Assembly (NCBI GenBank): GCA_021781455.1
Contig: JAJXWV010000075.1
Coordinates: 1 to 64,000 of the forward strand
Direction of reading: 5' to 3'
Source: Acidobacteriota bacterium
GTDB lineage: Bacteria; Acidobacteriota; Thermoanaerobaculia; Gp7-AA8
DNA length: 64,000 nucleotides
In this document: positions 49,790 to 60,039 of the stretch, in pieces
How positions within the stretch are numbered: position 1 is the first letter of the stretch
How the letters are laid out: every line of letters starts with the position of its first letter
Made by a program: the position numbers and the translations under genes
Notes under the pieces: model-generated
What the model saw: the letters and a program-made list of their open reading frames with translations, nothing else
Told to the model about the DNA's origin: nothing
The model's database searches: none

Positions 49790-50422
49790 CTACACCATTC
49801 CGCGCTCGTAGGCGTACATGGTGAGCTCGACCCGGCCGTGGACCCCGAGCTTTTCATAGATGGCGTGGAGGTGGGACTTGACCGTTCCTTCCCCGATGTC
49901 CAGGCGGTTGGCGATCTCCTTGTTCCGCATCCCCACGGCGACCATCTTCACGATCTCCGCTTCGCGCGGCGAAAGAGACTCGACCACTTTCACCGATTCC
50001 TGCTTCTGCAGCACCCGGTCGAGGGCCCGGTTGACCAGGGCCGGCTCGAGCGAGCGCTCCCCGGCGTGCACACGGCGGACGCAGTGCACGAGCTTGACCG
50101 CCGCCGCCTCCTTCAGTACCAGGCCGCAGACGCCGAGTTGAACTGCCTCCACCACCTCGTCGTCTTCCATGGAAGCGGTGAGGAGGACGACGCGTGTGGC
50201 CAGGCTTTCCGCGCGCAATGTGCGCATCACGGAGAGACCGTCTCCTTCGGGCATGCGCAAGTCGAGAACCAGGACGTCGGGCTTGAACCTCCGAGCGGCG
50301 TCGATGGCCTCCCGGCCGCTGGTGCAGGTGGCGATGACATCGAAATCGCGCTCTCGCCGGAACAGTTGTTCCAGGCCCTCGAGAATGATGCGATGGTCGT
50401 CGGCCAGAACGATGCGAATCAT
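49790..50422 (-). CDS. NarL/LuxR-family response regulator
   Basis: 210 residues. Receiver domain with LADDH and the phosphoacceptor Asp54 in VLVLDLRMPEGDG, Lys near 104 in GLVLKEA. C-terminal LuxR HTH: LSPREAEIVKMVAVGMRNKE then IANRLDIGEGTVKSHLHAIY. The ATG follows the kinase stop with no gap (TAAATG), so it is translated with its cognate kinase. It regulates unknown promoters, possibly including the adjacent GGDEF/EAL gene. Confidence 0.95.
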   Translation of the reverse strand: MIRIVLADDHRIILEGLEQLFRRERDFDVIATCTSGREAIDAARRFKPDVLVLDLRMPEGDGLSVMRTLRAESLATRVVLLTASMEDDEVVEAVQLGVCGLVLKEAAAVKLVHCVRRVHAGERSLEPALVNRALDRVLQKQESVKVVESLSPREAEIVKMVAVGMRNKEIANRLDIGEGTVKSHLHAIYEKLGVHGRVELTMYAYERGMV

Positions 50423-51592
50423 TTATGTCCCCGACCAGCCGAGGGGAATGGAGATCTCAATGCGCGCTCCATTCTCGCCCGAATCCACGTTGAGGTCTCC
50501 GTTGAGTGCCGCCACGCGCTGCGCCAGCACGAACGGGCCGCCGGCACCGCCGCGGATCTCCTCGAGAGTGCGCCGGCCGTGGAAGGGGAAACCCGAGCCG
50601 TTGTCCACCACCTCGATGCGCATTCTGCCTTCGGCCGTGGTCAGAGTGACGTCCACTTCCGTGGCGGCGCCGTGCTTGGCAGAATTCGTGACCGCCTCCT
50701 GGATCAGGCGCAGGGTCTCCTGTCCGAGGAACGCCGCAACGAGCGGATCGACACGCTCGCCGTTGAAGGAGACTTTCACGCTCCACTGAGCCTCGAAGCG
50801 ACTGCGCCATTCCTCCAGGCGTTCCCGGAAATCGAACTTCATCTCCGTGCGGCGGCGTGGCCCGAGGTTTTCCACGTAGGCTCTCAGCTCGCGCTGGTCG
50901 GACATGATGTTGGCCTGCGCTTCCGTGAGCATGGCATGGGCACGCTCAGGATGCTGGGTCAGGATCTCGTGCACGGTCTCCAGCTGCAGGACGATGCCGG
51001 TGAAGGACTGCAGCAGACCGTCGTGGAGGTCGCGGGCCACGCGCATGCGCTCCTCCGCCACGGCGGCCTGCTTTTCGGATTCCACGCGGGCCGCGCATTC
51101 GAATTGCCTGGCGATCAGAAGCCCCAGCACGTCTCCGACCAGAAGTAGCTCCTGAGAGTGATGCTCCGGGTCGAGGAGGTAGATGCGGCCGTCGATGATG
51201 TCACCGTGCACCGGCAGGGAGAGCACGGCTTTCATCTCGCAGGTGCTGCGCAGCTCGGGATCGATCAACGCAGGAGCGCCGTCGAATCGGCGGCCGTCCG
51301 AGGTGATGGCTGCACCGCCCACCGCCTGATAGAAACTGTGGTTCTCCACGGCAGGATCGACGAGAGGTTCGTAACGGCCGGCCTGTTCCTCGACACAGTT
51401 GAACGTTTCGCCCGACAAGCGTCCAACAATGCGCCACGGCTCCTCGGCTTCTTCCCAGACCATCACCGCGTTCCGGCAACCGTAAAGCGAGCTACACGAC
51501 TGCAGCGCGTCTCGGGCGACGTCACGCGGCTGCGGCCGGAACTCGCGCGGCCAGTTGCGCAGAATCGAGCTGATCTCTTCGGCGGTAAGCAT
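50423..51592 (-). CDS. Cytoplasmic GAF-type sensor histidine kinase
   Basis: 389 residues, no membrane segments. About 20-165 is a GAF-like sensor region (LYGCRNAVMVWEEAEEPWRI, LSLPVHGDIIDGRIYLLDPE). The HisKA_3 box is ERMRVARDLHDGLLQSFTGI with His190 as phosphoacceptor. The ATPase domain has IQEAVTNSAKHG (N box), VVDNGSGFPF (G1) and LNVDSGENGARIEISIPLG. This is the NarX/DegS-like class that pairs with LuxR-type regulators, here encoded directly downstream. The signal is unknown and presumably cytosolic. Confidence 0.94.
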   Translation of the reverse strand: MLTAEEISSILRNWPREFRPQPRDVARDALQSCSSLYGCRNAVMVWEEAEEPWRIVGRLSGETFNCVEEQAGRYEPLVDPAVENHSFYQAVGGAAITSDGRRFDGAPALIDPELRSTCEMKAVLSLPVHGDIIDGRIYLLDPEHHSQELLLVGDVLGLLIARQFECAARVESEKQAAVAEERMRVARDLHDGLLQSFTGIVLQLETVHEILTQHPERAHAMLTEAQANIMSDQRELRAYVENLGPRRRTEMKFDFRERLEEWRSRFEAQWSVKVSFNGERVDPLVAAFLGQETLRLIQEAVTNSAKHGAATEVDVTLTTAEGRMRIEVVDNGSGFPFHGRRTLEEIRGGAGGPFVLAQRVAALNGDLNVDSGENGARIEISIPLGWSGT

Positions 51593-51657
51593 TGTGGAGC
51601 GCCCGGGGCGCCTGGAACCGGCGCCATGTTAGCGCCGGAAGAGCGGAAGTACGAGTG

Positions 51658-51838
51658 ATGGACCGCAGACCGTAGACGACAGACCACAGACCACAGACCG
51701 CAGACCACAGACCGCAGACCACAGACCACAGACCACAGACCGCAGACTGCGGACCGCTGTTCGGGTGTGGTCAGAGCAGATCGCGACCTAACGTGCGTGA
51801 CAGCGGCGGCACGCTCCGTCTGCGGTCTGCGGTCTTCG
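51658..51838. repeat. GACCGCA heptad hairpin (longest copy)
   Basis: About 13 left units of GACCGCA/GACCACA (51662-51752), a loop of about 60 bases that includes GACAGCGGCGGCACGCTC, and right units GTCTGCGGTCTGCGGTC. It shares unit and part of the loop with 21569-21690. It fills most of the 307-base gap between the kinase and VWFA genes, which diverge; no gene is present. Confidence 0.87.
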
Positions 51839-51899
51839 CTCCCCGTCCGTTCTCCACTCTGCTACCCTGACGCGGTCAAATCGTCCTCAGGACACCACC

Positions 51900-53561
51900 A
51901 TGAAATCCGCTTTCCTCCTGGCACTCCTCACCGCCATGGCCCTGCCATTGCCCGCCCAGCAGAAGCTCGTCGAATCGATTGAAGTCCGCGTGGTCAACAT
52001 CGACGTGGTCGTCACCGATCGAGCCGGCAATCCGGTCACGGGCCTGACCAAAGACGATTTCCAGCTGTTCGAGAACGGACGGCCGCAGACGATCACGAAT
52101 CTGTATGAGGTCCGGCCGGAGACCACGATCGCGGCACCCGCACCAGCTGCGGCAGCCACTGCGGCGCAGCCCACGCTACCGCCACCCGCCGAAATGCGCA
52201 TCCGGCGCTTCGTCATCTTCATCGACAACTATTCGCTGCATCCGTTCAAGCGAAACCAGATCTTCAAATCGCTGAACAAATTCGTGGACGAGCAGATGCG
52301 CCCGGAAGACGAGGCGGAGATCGTCCTCTGGTCGCAATCGCTGAAGATCATCACGCCGTTCACCACCGACAGGAAGGCGCTGAAGGCCGGCATTGCTCAG
52401 CTGTCGGAGCACAGCAACTCCGGCATGTCCATCGACAACGAGGCCGACCAGGTCAGACGGCGATGCCAGGAGTGGCTCGACGTGGCCCGTGACGGCAAAC
52501 TCTTGACGATGCCGCAGGCATACGACATGTGCAAATCCGAGGTCAGCGCACATGCCGATCGCGTGTGGATGATCTCGAAAACACTTCTCGAAGCCATGCG
52601 TCTGACCATGACGACTCTCTCCGGCCTGGAAGGAAAGAAGGTCATGATCTTCGCCGGAGCTCACCTGCCCGAGCAGCCCGGACGCGAGCTCTACATGTAC
52701 ATGGTCCAGCTTTTCAGCCCGTTCCTCAGGAACATCAACCCGACGCAGGGATTCATCACCGATCGCTCGCAGACGTTCTCGATCGAACGGCTGGCGCGCC
52801 AGGCCAACGCCGACGGCGTGACCATGTACATGATCGATGCGGCCGACTCGCGCGACACGAAGAGTGCCGAAGAAGGCCGAATGATCGAGGGTGACGAGTC
52901 CTTCATGAAGTTCACGAACACGGCCACGGCTTACCTCACCCTGGCCCGGGTCACCGGCGGAATCTCCGTGACCAATACCTCGAACTTCGACGTCGCCTTC
53001 AACACGGTGGCCCACGACCTCAACTCCTACTACTCCCTCGGCTACAAGCCCACTGACGACAAGCCGGGGGATCACAGAGTGGTGGTAAAGACGAAGAATT
53101 CTGCCTACTCGGTGCGGTCGCGCACGACCTACGCGCCGAAGACGGCCGAGGAGCAGATCAACGATCGGGTCGTGGCGAACATCTACCACTCCGGCATGAA
53201 CAGCGACTGGCCGATCACATTGAAGACCGGCACGCCGATCGCAAACGGAGAGCGCTTCGAGATCCCCATCGAAATCTCGCTGCCGCCAACGGTCACGCTG
53301 CTTCCGCAGGGCGAGGAGCTCGTGGGCGGCTTCAACGTCTACATCGCGGTCGGCAGCGACAACGGGGCGATGTCGAAGGTGACTAGGAGCGCACAACCCA
53401 TCCGCATCCCGAAATCGGCAGAGGCGGGGCTGCGCAGCAAACCGATGTCGTTTACGGCCACGATCCTCGTGCGTCCCGGCGAGAGCACGTTGTCGGTCGC
53501 CGCGGTGGACCAGATCAGCAACACTGCGGGACTGGCGCGGACGCACCTCTCAGCAAAGTAA
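51900..53561 (+). CDS. Secreted VWFA-related protein of the acidobacterial type
   Basis: 553 residues. Signal peptide (about 1-19, ending LPAQ), then the short N-terminal domain VRVVNIDVVVTDRAGNPVTG, LTKDDFQLFENGRPQ typical of the acidobacterial VWFA family (TIGR03436-like). The Pro/Ala-rich linker (78-98) leads to a VWA-like fold (RRFVIFIDNYSLHPFKRNQI...EIVLWSQSLKIITPF...GKKVMIFAGAHLP). The C-terminal part (YYSLGYKP, then beta-rich) is also typical. MIDAS residues are not canonical (DNYSL rather than DxSxS). Role unknown; secreted. The presence of this family is the strongest taxonomic pointer in the window. Confidence 0.9.
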   Translation: MKSAFLLALLTAMALPLPAQQKLVESIEVRVVNIDVVVTDRAGNPVTGLTKDDFQLFENGRPQTITNLYEVRPETTIAAPAPAAAATAAQPTLPPPAEMRIRRFVIFIDNYSLHPFKRNQIFKSLNKFVDEQMRPEDEAEIVLWSQSLKIITPFTTDRKALKAGIAQLSEHSNSGMSIDNEADQVRRRCQEWLDVARDGKLLTMPQAYDMCKSEVSAHADRVWMISKTLLEAMRLTMTTLSGLEGKKVMIFAGAHLPEQPGRELYMYMVQLFSPFLRNINPTQGFITDRSQTFSIERLARQANADGVTMYMIDAADSRDTKSAEEGRMIEGDESFMKFTNTATAYLTLARVTGGISVTNTSNFDVAFNTVAHDLNSYYSLGYKPTDDKPGDHRVVVKTKNSAYSVRSRTTYAPKTAEEQINDRVVANIYHSGMNSDWPITLKTGTPIANGERFEIPIEISLPPTVTLLPQGEELVGGFNVYIAVGSDNGAMSKVTRSAQPIRIPKSAEAGLRSKPMSFTATILVRPGESTLSVAAVDQISNTAGLARTHLSAK

Positions 53562-53579
53562 AAACATCGGTCGCGTTCT

Positions 53580-53801
53580 CCCGTCACTCCGAGCCGGCGG
53601 AGCCGCACGGTGGGCGGGTGGTGGTGCGGCGCAGTGCGGCGAAGAGTCTCCGGATTGCACGATCGCGGTGAGTCGGCTGCCATCGCTCCGAGAATGTGAT
53701 CAAGGGCAAGACTCCATGAGGTGCGCATTTTGAGACTCTTCGCCGCGCTACGCCGCTCCACCCGCCCGCCTCCCCCGCGGCTCCGCCGGCTCAGAGTGAC
53801 G
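53580..53801. repeat. Palindromic intergenic element, family R1 (long-centre copy)
   Basis: CCGTCACTCCGAGCCGGCGG and CGCCGGCTCAGAGTGACGG ends; inner GAAGAGTCTC and GAGACTCTTCGCCGCGC; centre GGATTGCACGATCGCGGTGAG shared with 12277-12496 and 20338-20545 in inverse orientation. Its right end encodes the last residues (PPSL) and stop of the MFS transporter gene. Confidence 0.87.
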
Positions 53802-55062
53802 GGGGCCGCAAGCTCGACGTCCCCTCCACGCGCGCGCCCCGCCAGGCTGCGTAGCTCCAGATCACGCCGCTCAGCAGGATGGCTACCGGGACCATCAGAA
53901 AGGCCCGCCCGAGTGACGTCCTGTCGGAGACGAAACCGATCAGCGGAGGCGAGGGGACATCGCCGAGAAGATGCATCACGAAGATCGACAGGGCGACGGC
54001 GGTGGCCCGTTCGGTCGGCGCAACCACGTTCACGATCGCCGAGTTCACCGGACCCGTCGACGCGAACACCAGCACCTCGGCGATCACGATCGCGGCGAAG
54101 TAGATCCGCTTGTCCGGACTGGTGAACGCCACCAGGGCAACAGGTGCGGCCAGAAGGCTGGAGATTCCACACACCCAAAGGTACGACTGCCGCGACCAGC
54201 GCAGCGCGTAGTCGCTGAGCCATCCTCCCAGAAACGTGCCGGTGAAACCGGTAAGAAGAACGATCGCGCCGAAGCTCACGGTGGCGTCGTGGCGCGGCAG
54301 GCCGCGGACGCGCTCGAGAAAGGCAGGGGTCCAGATGGCCAGGCCGCCGAGGGCGAAGGTGTAGGCGGCATAGCCGAGAACGGCCAGGATGTACTGGACG
54401 TTGTGGAGGAGATCGGAGTACGCACCGATCATCGTCTTGCGTGTGGGGGCGTGCTGGATCGCGGAGTCGTCGTGCTGTCCGCGGGGGACTTCGCGCACCG
54501 CCAGGACGAGCAGCGCCAGCAGGAGGCCGGGAGCTCCGGCGACCCAGAATGCGGCCCGCCACCCGAAGTGCTGGTCGACCAGACCACCGACGACGTATCC
54601 GGCGGCCGAGCCGACCGGAATCGCGGCGAAGAAGATGGCGAAGACGCGCCCGCGCTTCTCCAGTGGAAAGTGATCGGCCAGAAGCGCCGGCGCGATCGTG
54701 GCGTAGGCCGCCTCGCCCACCCCGACCAGGCTGCGCGCAGCGAACAGCGAGCCGAAGCCCCGGGCGAATCCTGCCAACGAGGTGGCAATGCTCCAGATGG
54801 CCACGCCGAGGGCGATCAGGGGAGGGCGCCTCTTGCGGTCGCCTAACGCACCGAAGAGCGGCGACGTCACCATGTAGACGAGGATGAAACCGGTGGCCAG
54901 CACGCCCAGCTGCGTGTCGCTGAAGTGCATGTCACGCTTGACCGACTCCAGCACCGCCGAGAGCACCCAGCGGTCGAGGTAGTTGAAGAGGTTGATGAAC
55001 GTGAGCACCGCCAGCGCATACGCCGCGGCACGCCGCGCGGACAACGGCTCGGCATCGGTCAT
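53791..55062 (-). CDS. MFS transporter, spinster-like
   Basis: 423 residues from the ATG at 55062, chosen because the membrane region begins soon after (LAVLTFINLFNYLDRWVLSAV); the longer frame adds a non-hydrophobic tail with no support. Twelve helices with the MFS motif GALGDRKRRPPLIALG between helices 2 and 3, and ARSLVGVGEAAYATIAPALLADHF, typical of spinster/sugar-phosphate-like members. Substrate unknown. The C-terminal SSLRPPSL and stop come from an R1 repeat. Confidence 0.9.
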   Translation of the reverse strand: MTDAEPLSARRAAAYALAVLTFINLFNYLDRWVLSAVLESVKRDMHFSDTQLGVLATGFILVYMVTSPLFGALGDRKRRPPLIALGVAIWSIATSLAGFARGFGSLFAARSLVGVGEAAYATIAPALLADHFPLEKRGRVFAIFFAAIPVGSAAGYVVGGLVDQHFGWRAAFWVAGAPGLLLALLVLAVREVPRGQHDDSAIQHAPTRKTMIGAYSDLLHNVQYILAVLGYAAYTFALGGLAIWTPAFLERVRGLPRHDATVSFGAIVLLTGFTGTFLGGWLSDYALRWSRQSYLWVCGISSLLAAPVALVAFTSPDKRIYFAAIVIAEVLVFASTGPVNSAIVNVVAPTERATAVALSIFVMHLLGDVPSPPLIGFVSDRTSLGRAFLMVPVAILLSGVIWSYAAWRGARVEGTSSLRPPSL

Positions 55063-55197
55063 CGAAAGTGAGTGTATCCGACGCGGAACTGTGACGAGCA
55101 CAGCGGAACGGCCTCTCACCGGTAAACAAAGTCTCCACCGAACCGTACGTCGATTCGACAGGAAGGCATCCATCGACGAGCGGCATCGACGGTTATC

Positions 55198-57663
55198 ATG
55201 TCGGCATCCATGAAGCGAGTCGCCCCTTTCATCGCCTGCCTCATCGGTGTCACGGCGATCGTGCTGCTGCTGCCGCGCTTCAACGTCGCGCAGCCGGCGG
55301 GCATCCGGCTCACCCGTGGCGAGGCCATGGCCATCGCCGATACCGCGGCGAAGCAGCTGGGAATCCCCGTCGACAAGTCATGGCCGATCCTGACCTGGGC
55401 CGGTTCACCTCTGCTCGAGAAGGAGCTGGCGAAGAATCCGGAGCTGCGGCGCCGCGCGAACTCCGACCCGGTGATCGGGCCCCGCCTGGGTGGGTACAAA
55501 CGAACGTATTTCCGCCACGGCGTGACGAAGTTCTCGCCGTACGGACAGGTGGTCGTCGACGAAGACAACGGCCACGTGCTGATGGCGCGCCTCGAACACC
55601 TCGACGAAGAAACGGGCGCGAGGCCGACGGAGGCTCAGCTGCGGCCGCGGGCCGACGCATTCATCCGGTCGCGACAGCTGCCGGGCGCGGCCTCGCCTCA
55701 GTTCGAGTCTGCCAAGTCGAACCCGCTGCGATCGCGCACCGACTGGACGTTTCGCTATCGCGTCCCGTCGAAGTTCCCGACGGGCAATGTCGTGCCGTAC
55801 CTTCACGTCTACTTCGCCGGCGACCAGTTCGCGGGATGGGGCCTGGTCGAGGAGTACGCCGACGGGCGGATGTACAGCGGCGAGACCGATGTCATTACGG
55901 TTCTGACGCGGCTGGCGACCTACTACGCGCTGCTGCTGATCCTGCTGATCATCTTCCTGAAGAAGTACCACGCCGGGGAAGTCGGCGTGGGAACGGGCGC
56001 GATTCTTTTCGGAGCGGTCGTGGTGGCGTCGCTCGTCATCGACTTCATGATCGGCCCTTCGGCGACTGAGGGCACGGGGCTGGGCAGCCTCGATGCGCAG
56101 ACGACCGCTGCCGCGGACATGGCCTTCAAGTTTCTCCTGTTCGACATTCCGCTGGCCGTGGTCGTCTTCTTCGCCTGGTCTGTCGGCGAGAGCTATGCGC
56201 GGGAGCGCTGGGGCGAGCGCCTGGCATCGTTCGATTCGATCCTCCGCCGCGACGTGGTGAACGCCACCGTCGGCCGGTCGGTCCTGAATGGATTCCTTCT
56301 CTCGCCGGCGGTCGCTGCGGCATCGTTCGCGCTCGCGCTCATTCCTCTGGCGCTCGGTTCCGCGCACGTGGACGAGGGCTTCGGCACCGATGCCGTGATT
56401 GTGTTCGGCGGCCCGGCAGCGCTCCTCCTCTTTGCGATCCTCGACGCGATCGCCTTCCCCGTTTTGTTCATGTTCCTCCTGGCGTGGAGCCACTCCCGCC
56501 GCGCGCTCATTTTCGGAGCCGTGGCAACGATCGTCGTCGGCGCGGTGTGCGGCGTCTGCGTCGCACCGATCACGCCCGGCCTGCAGCGCATGCTGTTCGG
56601 ATTCGGCGGGGCTGCCGCGGTCGTCGCGGTCTTTCTGGCGTACGACGTGCTCGCTGCGACGTTCGCCCTGTTCGGGGCGACGGTCATCGGACTGGCGGCC
56701 CCTCTGCTTTCCGTCGCGCGCGGCCACGAGCTGACGAGCGTCGCCACTGTGCTGGGTGTGCCGGTGGCAATCTGCATTGCCGTGGCACTCGTCGCGCTGC
56801 TCACCCGGCGCGAAGTGGTCTACACCTACGAAGACCTCGCGCCGCACGTCAAACGGATCGTGGAACGCGAACGGGTGAAGGCCGAGATCGACGCCGCCAA
56901 CCGCATTCAGTCCGCGCTGCTGCCGCTCGAGGCGCCGATGCTCAACGGGGCGTCCGTCTCATCGCATTACCGCGCCGCCACCGAGATCGGCGGCGACTAC
57001 TTCGATTTCCTTCTCCAGCCTAACGGCGAGGTGGGGATCGCATTCGGCGACGTCTCGGGACACGGGCTGACCAGCGGCATCGTCATGGCCATGGCCAAGT
57101 CCGCGCTGCTCGTCCAGGCCGGCTACGACTCTTCACCGGCCGCGGTGCTGCGCGTGCTCAACGAGGTGGTGATGAAGACCGCGCCGCGGCGAATCCTCAT
57201 GACCTTCTTCTTCGGGCTGCTCGATCCGCAGTCGCAGACGCTGCGCTTCTCCTCGGCCGGCCACCTCGATCCGTACGTCTACCGCGCCACCACCAAGCGG
57301 CTGGAGGCGCTGTCGTCGTGGGGCTTCCCGCTCGGCGTACGCCGCCGCGATCCCTTCCGCGAGCACTCCGTCGAGTTCGGCGGGGGCGACCGGCTGATCC
57401 TCTACAGCGATGGATTGATCGAGGCGCTCGACGACGACGGCGAGCCGTTCGGCTTCGACCGTTTCGAGCGAACCATCGTCGAGAACGGCCACGCCTCCGC
57501 CGAGGAGATCAAGAAAGCGCTGCTGGCGTCGATCCGCAAGTTCACGCGGAACCGGCCGCCGGAAGACGACCAGACGCTGGTGGTGGTGTCCTTCGATGGC
57601 GGCGCGCCCGCGCTGCTGACCGCGCCCGTGTTCGCCGCCGCGGTGAGCGAGAGCGTGAATTGA
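55198..57663 (+). CDS. Membrane SpoIIE-family PP2C serine phosphatase
   Basis: 821 residues (or 817 from ATG 55210). One N-terminal helix, an extracytoplasmic domain (about 35-230, GIRLTRGEAMAIADTAAKQL...), a helix bundle (about 235-545) containing GESYARERWGERLASFDSIL, a coiled segment (RIVERERVKAEIDAANRIQS), and a PP2C domain (about 570-800): TEIGGDYFDF, FGDVSGHG, FFFGLLDPQS, LYSDGLIEA, PPEDDQTLVV, with the metal-binding Asp residues present. It probably dephosphorylates an anti-sigma antagonist in a partner-switch pathway; no such genes are adjacent. The sensor part resembles the soluble domains of the CPBP protein at 35428-38847. Confidence 0.9.
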   Translation: MSASMKRVAPFIACLIGVTAIVLLLPRFNVAQPAGIRLTRGEAMAIADTAAKQLGIPVDKSWPILTWAGSPLLEKELAKNPELRRRANSDPVIGPRLGGYKRTYFRHGVTKFSPYGQVVVDEDNGHVLMARLEHLDEETGARPTEAQLRPRADAFIRSRQLPGAASPQFESAKSNPLRSRTDWTFRYRVPSKFPTGNVVPYLHVYFAGDQFAGWGLVEEYADGRMYSGETDVITVLTRLATYYALLLILLIIFLKKYHAGEVGVGTGAILFGAVVVASLVIDFMIGPSATEGTGLGSLDAQTTAAADMAFKFLLFDIPLAVVVFFAWSVGESYARERWGERLASFDSILRRDVVNATVGRSVLNGFLLSPAVAAASFALALIPLALGSAHVDEGFGTDAVIVFGGPAALLLFAILDAIAFPVLFMFLLAWSHSRRALIFGAVATIVVGAVCGVCVAPITPGLQRMLFGFGGAAAVVAVFLAYDVLAATFALFGATVIGLAAPLLSVARGHELTSVATVLGVPVAICIAVALVALLTRREVVYTYEDLAPHVKRIVERERVKAEIDAANRIQSALLPLEAPMLNGASVSSHYRAATEIGGDYFDFLLQPNGEVGIAFGDVSGHGLTSGIVMAMAKSALLVQAGYDSSPAAVLRVLNEVVMKTAPRRILMTFFFGLLDPQSQTLRFSSAGHLDPYVYRATTKRLEALSSWGFPLGVRRRDPFREHSVEFGGGDRLILYSDGLIEALDDDGEPFGFDRFERTIVENGHASAEEIKKALLASIRKFTRNRPPEDDQTLVVVSFDGGAPALLTAPVFAAAVSESVN

Positions 57664-57848
57664 GCCAGATCGCAGATCGCAGATCGCAGATCGCAGATCG
57701 CAGGCAGACTCGTTGAAGGCCGAGTGCTGACGTTTCTGTGATTACAATCCAGCGCACTGCTCACTATCCCACGTGCCCGTAAATCCCCGCGCCGCCTCGG
57801 CCTGCGATCTGCGATCTGCGACCTGCGATCTGCCACCTGCGATCTGGA
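57664..57848. repeat. GATCGCA heptad hairpin with a long loop
   Basis: Five GATCGCA units (57666-57703), a loop of about 95 bases without recognisable motifs, then CTGCGATCTGCGATCTGCG, ACCTGCGATCTG units (57801-57847). It begins directly after the SpoIIE-gene stop and ends 18 bases before the EttA start. Confidence 0.85.
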
Positions 57849-57865
57849 CTAATATTCGCCCTCCT

Positions 57866-59542
<1,677 letters not shown>

Positions 59543-60039
59543 CGCGGCTGACGATCGCGTTCGGTTTTCCGGTCGAAGCGCTCGGATGGCTGAATCCGCT
59601 CTGTCGGATCAACACCCAACAACCAATTTCGGAATCTGTGCACCTCAACCGCGGCGGTGCTGGCGCCCAGCGATTGCATTGGCGACGACAATTGCAGAAC
59701 CCTCCTAAGTTTCTGGCGTTAAATCACATCTTGCCGTGATGAATAGCCCCCATGGGCACGGTGACATCGCGCACCAAACCCGCCGGAAATTTGAATCCGA
59801 CCCTGCACCACCCACCCCACCTTTCCACGCCAAGTCATAGGCATCGATGGACTTGCCGGACGCTCACGCTCCGGTCAGTAAAATGCATAGGTCGTTGTCG
59901 GTCCTTTACCTAAATGTAACCAGACGTTGCCCGGCCCGGGGCCTCGATCTGGAGCAGCACCCCAGATAACCCGAACGCGTCCGTGACGCGCTCGACTCTC
60001 ACGAATCCTCAATCGAATTGAGGCCAGGAGGAATTCAGG
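59543..60039 (+). promoter_or_regulatory. Long leader region of the TonB-dependent receptor gene
   Basis: 497 bases without a gene and, unlike most gaps here, without heptad repeats. Near the end are GCGTCCGTGACGC (small hairpin) and CCTCAAT-CGA-ATTGAGG (60007-60023, perfect 7-base stem), then AGGAGG (60026-60031) and the ATG at 60040. A TACCTAAATGTAAC stretch (59909-59922) resembles TACCTAAGTCATTAC at 63647-63661 and may be a shared control site. No certain -10/-35 pair was found. Confidence 0.45.

Noticed and set aside
57773-57865. Longer N terminus of EttA
   Set aside because: The added residues ([18 protein letters not shown]) are a translation of the GATCGCA heptad arm; EttA proteins start close to the [13 protein letters not shown] segment.
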